Source: Chloroflexi bacterium RBG_19FT_COMBO_55_16
GTDB taxonomy: Bacteria > Chloroflexota > Anaerolineae > Anaerolineales > UBA4823
Direction of reading: 5' to 3'
Length of the DNA stretch: 11,218 nucleotides
NCBI GenBank assembly: GCA_001795335.1
Contig: MGOK01000048.1
Span: 1-11,218 of the forward strand
Every line of letters starts with the position of its first letter. Position 1 is the first letter of the stretch. Made by a program: the position numbers and the translations under genes. Under the pieces are notes generated by a model. It saw only the letters and a list, made by a program, of their open reading frames with translations. It was not told where the DNA came from and did no database searches. This document shows, piece after piece, positions 6,186-11,218 of the stretch.

Positions 6186-8093
6186 ATGCAGGTGATTGGT
6201 ACGGCCGGTCATGTTGATCATGGAAAATCCACCCTGGTGGAGGCCTTGACCGGCATCCATCCTGACCGGCTCAAGGAAGAGCGCGAGCGGGAGATGACGA
6301 TCGACCTGGGGTTTGGTTGGATGGAGCTGCCCAGCGGGGAGGAAGTGGGGATTGTAGACGTACCTGGCCATCGTGATTTTATTGAAAATATGCTTGCTGG
6401 TGTGGGTGGGATTGACGCAGCTTTGTTTGTCGTGGCGGCTGACGAAGGGGTGATGCCGCAAACCCGCGAGCACCTGGCCATCCTAGACACCCTGCAGATC
6501 CAGGGCGGGGTCGTGGCCTTGACCAAAACCGATATGGTGGACGATCTAGATTGGTTAGCTCTGGTAGAAGAAGACGTCCGCCAGGTATTGAGTGGAACGA
6601 CCCTGGAGAACGCCCGCATTATACGCGTCTCGGCTCGTAAAGGAGAGGGGATTGGGGAGTTAATTCAGGCCTTAAGCGATTGCCTGGCGCACCGGCCGCC
6701 CCGCCCTGATCTGGGCCGGCCACGCCTGCCCGTAGACCGGGTCTTTTCAGTTGCTGGTTTCGGCACCGTTGTGACTGGGACTTTGAGTGATGGGAAGCTG
6801 CAGGTTGGCGATGAAGTTGAGATCTTGCCGCGAGGCCAGGGTGGGAGGGTACGCGGTTTGCAAACGCACAAACGCAAGGAAGAGGTAGCAGTGCCGGGGA
6901 GTCGCACAGCGGTGAATATATCTGGCATCTCCCAGGAGCAGGTGCAGCGCGGAGATGTCCTGACGCATATCGGCGATTATCACCCGACTCGCCGGATTGA
7001 TGTCCGCTTTCGCTTGCTATCTGATGTCAGCAAACCTTTAAGCCACAATCACGAGGTAAAACTGTTCATCGGTGCGGCTGAAATCCTCGCCCGGGTGCGG
7101 CTGCTAGGCAGTGAACTGATGAACCCTGGAGAAGAAGGCTGGTTGCAGCTGGAGCTGCGAGAACCGGTGGTGGCGATGCGCGGAGACCGCTATATATTGC
7201 GGCGCCCCTCTCCAGGTGAGACGCTTGGCGGGGGAGCTGTGGTAGACCCGCACCCAAAAGGTCGCCACAAGCGTTTCTCCCAGGGTTTGTTAGATCGTTT
7301 GGAGTCTTTAGCCAGGGGTACCCCCGCTGAAGTGCTGGCGCAGGCGCTGTTGTCTTTGGGAGCCGCGCCATTGCGCGATGTGTTTGCCAAGGCGAGTCTG
7401 GAAGCCAGTGATGCAGCCCAGGCTATTGAGGAATTGTCTCAATCGGGTGAGATGGTGATACTGGAGGGAATAGAGGGGAATCTATCTATTAAAAGCGATA
7501 GCCTGGTAGCTGGAAGGGATTATTGGGAAGCGCTTGCCGCGCGCGCCCTTCAGGAAGTCGATAATTATCATGCTGCGAATCGCTTGCGCCGCGGCCTGCC
7601 GCGCGAAGAACTGAAAAGCAAATTGAAAATCTCTCCGCGACTACTTAATGCTCTGGTTCGCAAGCTGGTTGCCTCCCAGGAGTTGGAGGATAGCGGGCTG
7701 TTGGTGTCCCGGCGAGGGCACGCTATTCGTTTCACCCCCCAACAGGAACGCTCTGTTCAAGGGTTGTTCGCGCGCTTTGCAGCCTCCCCTTACGCACCTC
7801 CCTCGATTAAGGAAACCCAGGCCGAAGTTGGTGAGGATGTATATAACGCATTGCTCGACCAGGGGGTGTTTGTGCCAGTCTCCGATGAGGTCGTTTTCCG
7901 CCGGGAAGATTATGAACGCATGGTCAAGGAGGTGCGCGGTTTACTCGAGCGCCAGGCGACGATCACCGCCGCCCAAGTACGCGACCATTTCGATACCAGC
8001 CGGCGCTACGTGCTGGCGCTTTTGGAACACCTCGATAGTATTGGCGTTACGGTGCGAGAGGGGGATGTGCGCCGCTTGAAACAGACGCGTTGA
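6186..8093 (+). CDS. selB: Selenocysteine-specific elongation factor SelB
   Basis: SelB is the GTPase that carries Sec-tRNA(Sec) to the ribosome and binds the SECIS hairpin so that an in-frame UGA is read as selenocysteine. The 635-residue protein has a complete GTP-binding domain: GHVDHGKS (8-15), Thr38 in the EREREMTIDLGFGW switch, DVPGH (58-62), TKTD (113-116) and SARKG (149-153). A translational-GTPase beta-barrel domain follows, marked by VFSVAGFGTVVTG (186-198). The long C-terminal part, from about 365, fits the winged helices that bind SECIS RNA, ending in a GVTVREGDVRRL motif typical of SelB. The distinctive TIDLGFGW and the C-terminal extension separate it from EF-Tu. The ATG is preceded by GAGGG at about 6175-6179 and follows the coiled-coil gene by 16 nt. 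Its last 47 bp overlap the convergent amidohydrolase gene. No selA, selC, selD or SECIS is seen nearby. Confidence 0.95.
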   Translation: MQVIGTAGHVDHGKSTLVEALTGIHPDRLKEEREREMTIDLGFGWMELPSGEEVGIVDVPGHRDFIENMLAGVGGIDAALFVVAADEGVMPQTREHLAILDTLQIQGGVVALTKTDMVDDLDWLALVEEDVRQVLSGTTLENARIIRVSARKGEGIGELIQALSDCLAHRPPRPDLGRPRLPVDRVFSVAGFGTVVTGTLSDGKLQVGDEVEILPRGQGGRVRGLQTHKRKEEVAVPGSRTAVNISGISQEQVQRGDVLTHIGDYHPTRRIDVRFRLLSDVSKPLSHNHEVKLFIGAAEILARVRLLGSELMNPGEEGWLQLELREPVVAMRGDRYILRRPSPGETLGGGAVVDPHPKGRHKRFSQGLLDRLESLARGTPAEVLAQALLSLGAAPLRDVFAKASLEASDAAQAIEELSQSGEMVILEGIEGNLSIKSDSLVAGRDYWEALAARALQEVDNYHAANRLRRGLPREELKSKLKISPRLLNALVRKLVASQELEDSGLLVSRRGHAIRFTPQQERSVQGLFARFAASPYAPPSIKETQAEVGEDVYNALLDQGVFVPVSDEVVFRREDYERMVKEVRGLLERQATITAAQVRDHFDTSRRYVLALLEHLDSIGVTVREGDVRRLKQTR

Positions 8094-9750
8094 CGGGCAA
8101 GTTGAAATAAACCCACTCGCCGCCAACCATCGTCGCTAGGGGTTGGATGTGGCGAATACTATCCACTGCGCAAGAGAAGGGATCGCGATCGAGGACCACC
8201 AGGTCAGCCAGATAGCCGGGAGCCAGCTTGCCCAGGCGATTCTCCAATCCAGCCGCATAAGCCGCGCCAGCTGTGTAACCGTATAAAGCTTCGTTTAAGG
8301 ATATTCGTTGGGTCGGGTACCAGCCGTCCGGACCTGGGGATCCATCCTGCCGGCGACGGGTGACCGCCGCATGCAGTCCCCAGAAGGGATTGGGGGAATC
8401 GACCGGGGCATCAGAACCGTAGGCCATGCGGGTCCCAAAATCCAGCAAATTGCGCCAGGCGTAAGAATGAGCAGCACGCTCTCCCCAATATCGATCGGCG
8501 GCCGGGAAGTCGGAGGTGGCGTGGATCGGCTGCATGGAGGCGATCACATCCAAAGCGGCCAGCCGGGGGGCGTCATCCGGGTGGATGATCTGGACGTGTT
8601 CGATTCGGTGGCGCAATGGGTGGTGCGAGGCAGTTTCCCCAGCTTTGTTTCCATTGGGTTCCAGTTTACTCTCTAACTCTCGCAGTTGGGCAAAAGCGGT
8701 GAGCACTTCGTGGTTAGCCCGGTCGCCGATGGCGTGCACAGCCAGGCTAAGCCCGTTTTCCACGGCCAACCGGCCGCGCTCGAATAGCTCTTCTGCGTCC
8801 AGCATTAATATGCCGCGATTTACCGGTTCACCCGCGTAAGGTTGGAGCATCGCCGCGGTGCGCGGCCCCAGCGCGCCGTCGGCAAAAGCCTTCACGGAAC
8901 CGATGCGCAGAAGATCATCTCCAAAACCTGACCGTAATCCCAGTTCTACGGCGTGGGACAAGGCCTCGATCGGGATGCTCTTCACCACCCGCAATCCCAG
9001 TTCGCCGCGCTGATGCAGCACTTGCAGGGCGGAAAAACATGGTTGGCGATCGAAATCGTGGACCCCGGTCAACCCCATGCGCCACAAGCGCGGTTGGGCC
9101 GCACGGATCGCCTGGACAATTTGGCTGTGGGTTGGTTCAGGGATGGCTTGAGATACAAGCGACATTGCCGTTTCAAACAGGATGCCGGTAGGCGAATTGC
9201 GTTCGTGGCGTTCGAGGCGGCCGCCCGCTGGATCTGGGGTTTGCAAGGTAATTCCAGCCAGATGAAAGGCAGCAGTATTCGCCCAGGCTGCGTGCAGGGA
9301 TTTGGCTGTCAGGTAGACTGGATGTTCCGGCGCGACGGAGTCCAGGTCGGCGGAAGTGCCGAAGCCTTCCAGCCAATCGTTCTGGTTCCATCCATGCCCC
9401 AGGATCCATTCTCCGCGGGGTGTGTTGCGGGCGCGTTCCGCCACGCGCTCCAGGCATGCTGCCCGTGAGGGAGTCTCACAGTCGATTTTTTGCAAGCCTA
9501 AAGCGTACAATTGCAGGTGAATGTGAGCGTCGGTCAAGCCGGGGATGATCGCCTTGCCGTCCATATTGAAGGCCAATGGCGATGCTGGGCCTCGCACACC
9601 ATCTTGTCCTATTCGGCTTTCACCGAATTCACTGAGAATCGTCTTGTCTGTTCCCACGGCAAGGACGCGCCCGTGGTCGATGGCGATCGCCGAAGCGATG
9701 GATAGAGCTGGGTTTAAGGTATAAATACGGGCGTTGAAGAGCACGCGCAT
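8047..9750 (-). CDS. YtcJ-type amidohydrolase (amidohydrolase family 3)
   Basis: This is a 567-residue metal-dependent hydrolase of the YtcJ / N-substituted formamide deformylase-like group in the amidohydrolase superfamily. Substrates are poorly defined and the one here is unknown. Visible motifs are the metal-binding HIH (76-78) in PGLTDAHIHL, SVKAFADGALG (285-295, Lys287), HAIGDRA (339-345), HRIEHVQ (381-387) and YGSDAPV (444-450) with the catalytic Asp447. The N-terminal MRVLFNARIYTLNP and C-terminal GYLADLVVLDRDPF segments form the usual composite beta-sandwich. No signal peptide is seen, so it is probably cytoplasmic. The ATG at 9750 is chosen because alignment to the family begins there; a TTG at 9783 would overlap parB. 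It follows the parB stop by 16 nt and likely shares its transcript. Its 3' end overlaps selB convergently. Confidence 0.9.
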   Translation of the reverse strand: MRVLFNARIYTLNPALSIASAIAIDHGRVLAVGTDKTILSEFGESRIGQDGVRGPASPLAFNMDGKAIIPGLTDAHIHLQLYALGLQKIDCETPSRAACLERVAERARNTPRGEWILGHGWNQNDWLEGFGTSADLDSVAPEHPVYLTAKSLHAAWANTAAFHLAGITLQTPDPAGGRLERHERNSPTGILFETAMSLVSQAIPEPTHSQIVQAIRAAQPRLWRMGLTGVHDFDRQPCFSALQVLHQRGELGLRVVKSIPIEALSHAVELGLRSGFGDDLLRIGSVKAFADGALGPRTAAMLQPYAGEPVNRGILMLDAEELFERGRLAVENGLSLAVHAIGDRANHEVLTAFAQLRELESKLEPNGNKAGETASHHPLRHRIEHVQIIHPDDAPRLAALDVIASMQPIHATSDFPAADRYWGERAAHSYAWRNLLDFGTRMAYGSDAPVDSPNPFWGLHAAVTRRRQDGSPGPDGWYPTQRISLNEALYGYTAGAAYAAGLENRLGKLAPGYLADLVVLDRDPFSCAVDSIRHIQPLATMVGGEWVYFNLPVNASVSSGAHPPLAP

Positions 9751-9766
9751 AGCTACGCCCCGACCC

Positions 9767-10627
9767 TTATTCTCGTTCCCCAAGAATCAGGTCTACCAGC
9801 GCATTCAATTCCTCTTCAGAGTAGTAATGAATCACCAGGCTGCCGCCTTTGCGGCGGTGGTTGAGATTTACCCGGGTGCCCAGACGTCGCCGCAAGCGTT
9901 CTTCCAGAGCCAGGATTTCTGGCGACGGGGGAATTTTTGGTGATTTATCCGGCCTCTGCCCACTCAGTTTTCGCACCAATTCCTCGGTTTGACGGACATT
10001 CAGGCCGTACTTCAGGATGGTATGCAAGGCCGCGCTCTGCGACTCGGGTGTCAGCAGGGTGAGCAGGGTGCGCGCATGGCCTTCGCTGAGCGTGCCTTCT
10101 GCCAATGCCCCTTGAACATCGGAGGGTAATTTGAGCAGACGCAGCGTATTGGTGATCGCCACGCGACTCTTGCCAACTCGGGCGGCGATCTCCTCGTGGG
10201 AGAGGTTAAATTCGTCGCTCAGCTGGCGGTACGCCTCGGCGGTTTCTAATGGCCCGAGGTCAGCGCGCTGCACATTTTCGACTAGGGCCAGTTCTACCAG
10301 CTGCTGTTCAGAGGCTTCGCGCACGATGGTAGGCACTTCATTCAGCCCAGCCTGTCTGGCTGCCATGAGGCGGCGTTCGCCAGCGATTAGTGTGTACTGT
10401 CCAGGCTGCGCACCATGTGTGACGATCAAGGGCTGGATCACCCCATGTTCACGGATGGAAGCTGCCAACTCGGAGATCTCCTGCGGGTCGAAGCGGGCGC
10501 GTGGCTGGCGTGGATTGGGAGAGATATTTCTGGTGGGGATGACCGTCACGCCGCTGTCTGGAATTTGGCTTTCTCCAGATGGGATGAGAGCATCTAAGCC
10601 TTTGCCAAGTCCTGATCTTTTGGTCAT
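9767..10627 (-). CDS. parB: Chromosome-partitioning protein ParB (Spo0J)
   Basis: ParB is the CTP-dependent clamp that loads at parS, spreads along DNA and recruits SMC for origin segregation with ParA. The 286-residue length is standard. It begins with the conserved RSGLGKGLDALIP (4-16). The CTPase domain contains ISPNPRQPR (35-43), GERRLMA (83-89) and ENVQR (117-121). A helix-turn-helix at about 141-165 (LSHEEIAARVGKSRVAITNT) and a C-terminal dimerisation region ending in EEELNALVDLILGERE follow. The start lies 18 nt after the parA stop. No Shine-Dalgarno is visible there, where instead a 7-bp direct repeat ATCGTTC occurs twice, so translation may be coupled to parA. No parS-like sequence was found in the window; such sites normally lie near the chromosome origin. 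Confidence 0.95.
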   Translation of the reverse strand: MTKRSGLGKGLDALIPSGESQIPDSGVTVIPTRNISPNPRQPRARFDPQEISELAASIREHGVIQPLIVTHGAQPGQYTLIAGERRLMAARQAGLNEVPTIVREASEQQLVELALVENVQRADLGPLETAEAYRQLSDEFNLSHEEIAARVGKSRVAITNTLRLLKLPSDVQGALAEGTLSEGHARTLLTLLTPESQSAALHTILKYGLNVRQTEELVRKLSGQRPDKSPKIPPSPEILALEERLRRRLGTRVNLNHRRKGGSLVIHYYSEEELNALVDLILGERE

Positions 10628-10645
10628 TTGAACGATGCGAACGAT

Positions 10646-11218
10646 TTATGTTTGAAAGACCGGAATTTCAACCCCATCCCCGGCCAAAACCTGGCGCGCC
10701 AGGGCGGCATAAGCCTCAGCGCCGCTGGAATTGGGGGCGTAGACGGAGATTGGCTGCCCATAAGAGGGGGCTTCGGCAAGGCGCACACTGCGTGGGATGA
10801 TGGCTGCAAATACCAGGTTGGGAAAATGGCGGCGCACCTCGTTGACCACATCATTGGACAGTTTTGTGCGACCATCGAACATGGTCAATACGACGCCGCG
10901 CACGCGCAGGTCAGGGAAGATGACGTTGCGCACGCGGTCAAGAGTTTGGGTCAGCTGGCTGAGACCTTCCAGGGGCAAATACTCGCACTGAACAGGGATA
11001 ATGACTCCGTCCCGGGCAGCGACCAGACCATTCAGAGTAAGCAGCCCGAGGGATGGCGGACAGTCAACCAGGATGTAATCGTAGCGATCGACAACTGGTG
11101 CCAGGGCTTTTTTGAGAAAGCCCTCCCGAGCAAGTTCGCTCACCAGCTCGACTTCGGCCCCAGCTAATGCTGGAGAAGCAGGCAGTAGGGAAAGTTTGAG
11201 CCGCGGGTTGTGCAGAAT
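10646..11218 (-). CDS. parA: ParA/Soj partition ATPase, C-terminal part (cut by right edge)
   Basis: These are the C-terminal 190 residues of a ParA-family P-loop ATPase, the partner of ParB in chromosome segregation. Visible are LPASPALAGAEVEL near the edge, the Walker B-like YILVDCPPSLGLLTLN, the VQCEYLPLEGLSQL segment, GVVLTMFDGRTKLS and the family ending IPRSVRLAEAPSYGQPI. The deviant Walker A (KGGxGKT) lies beyond the window. The frame is open to the last base, so the gene starts outside; an internal GTG at 11143 is a Val codon inside the conserved domain, not a start. About 65 residues should be missing compared with the usual 255. The parA-parB order and tight spacing match the chromosomal operon rather than a plasmid type. 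Confidence 0.93.
   Translation of the reverse strand: MLHNPRLKLSLLPASPALAGAEVELVSELAREGFLKKALAPVVDRYDYILVDCPPSLGLLTLNGLVAARDGVIIPVQCEYLPLEGLSQLTQTLDRVRNVIFPDLRVRGVVLTMFDGRTKLSNDVVNEVRRHFPNLVFAAIIPRSVRLAEAPSYGQPISVYAPNSSGAEAYAALARQVLAGDGVEIPVFQT

Noticed and set aside
8953..9468. 171-codon plus-strand open frame in the amidohydrolase region
   Set aside because: It is a shadow; the minus strand carries all metal-binding motifs of the amidohydrolase.
9751..9783. TTG start 11 codons upstream of the amidohydrolase ATG
   Set aside because: It overlaps the end of parB, and the added residues are unlike the family N-terminus.
9767..11218. parS site near parAB
   Set aside because: No sequence close to the TGTTTCACGTGAAACA consensus was seen here or elsewhere in the window.
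1..11218. tRNA, rRNA, CRISPR array or riboswitch
   Set aside because: No cloverleaf, rRNA-like segment or regularly spaced repeats were recognised when reading both strands; the gaps between genes are mostly under 140 nt.

Overview
The window looks like bacterial chromosome with moderate GC. It carries a partial ParA and ParB chromosome-partitioning pair, a complete selenocysteine elongation factor (SelB), a set of complex I / Mrp-type membrane subunits and one insertion sequence. The gene content and protein style suggest a member of the Chloroflexota, perhaps Anaerolineae. That placement is an inference from general familiarity, not a demonstrated match.

Layout. Bases 1-76 are the edge of an unidentified gene or intergenic region. 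An IS630-type insertion sequence lies at about 79-1147. Its transposase is on the minus strand in two overlapping frames joined at an A7 slippery run, and it is bounded by imperfect 26-bp inverted repeats and a TA target duplication. To its right, 1287-4867 is a tight plus-strand cluster of three integral membrane proteins: a NuoM/NuoL-like protein, a NuoK/HyfE-like protein and a NuoN-like protein. They are joined by a 3-nt gap and an ATGA overlap, with strong Shine-Dalgarno sequences inside the operon. No hydrophilic redox subunits accompany them here.

After a 123-nt gap holding a good extended -10 promoter, a second plus-strand unit encodes a soluble, proline-free coiled-coil protein of unknown function (4991-6169) and SelB (6186-8093), 16 nt apart. 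SelB delivers Sec-tRNA to in-frame UGA codons, so the host should also have selA, selC, selD and selenoproteins elsewhere; none is seen in this window.

The remainder is on the minus strand and reads towards SelB in the order parA (cut by the right edge), parB, then a YtcJ-type amidohydrolase. The amidohydrolase and selB reading frames converge and overlap tail to tail by 47 bp. The amidohydrolase probably rides on the parAB transcript.

The least ordinary part is the three-gene membrane module. It has the architecture of ion-translocating complex I / Mrp subunits but stands without a redox arm, and several normally conserved charged residues are replaced.
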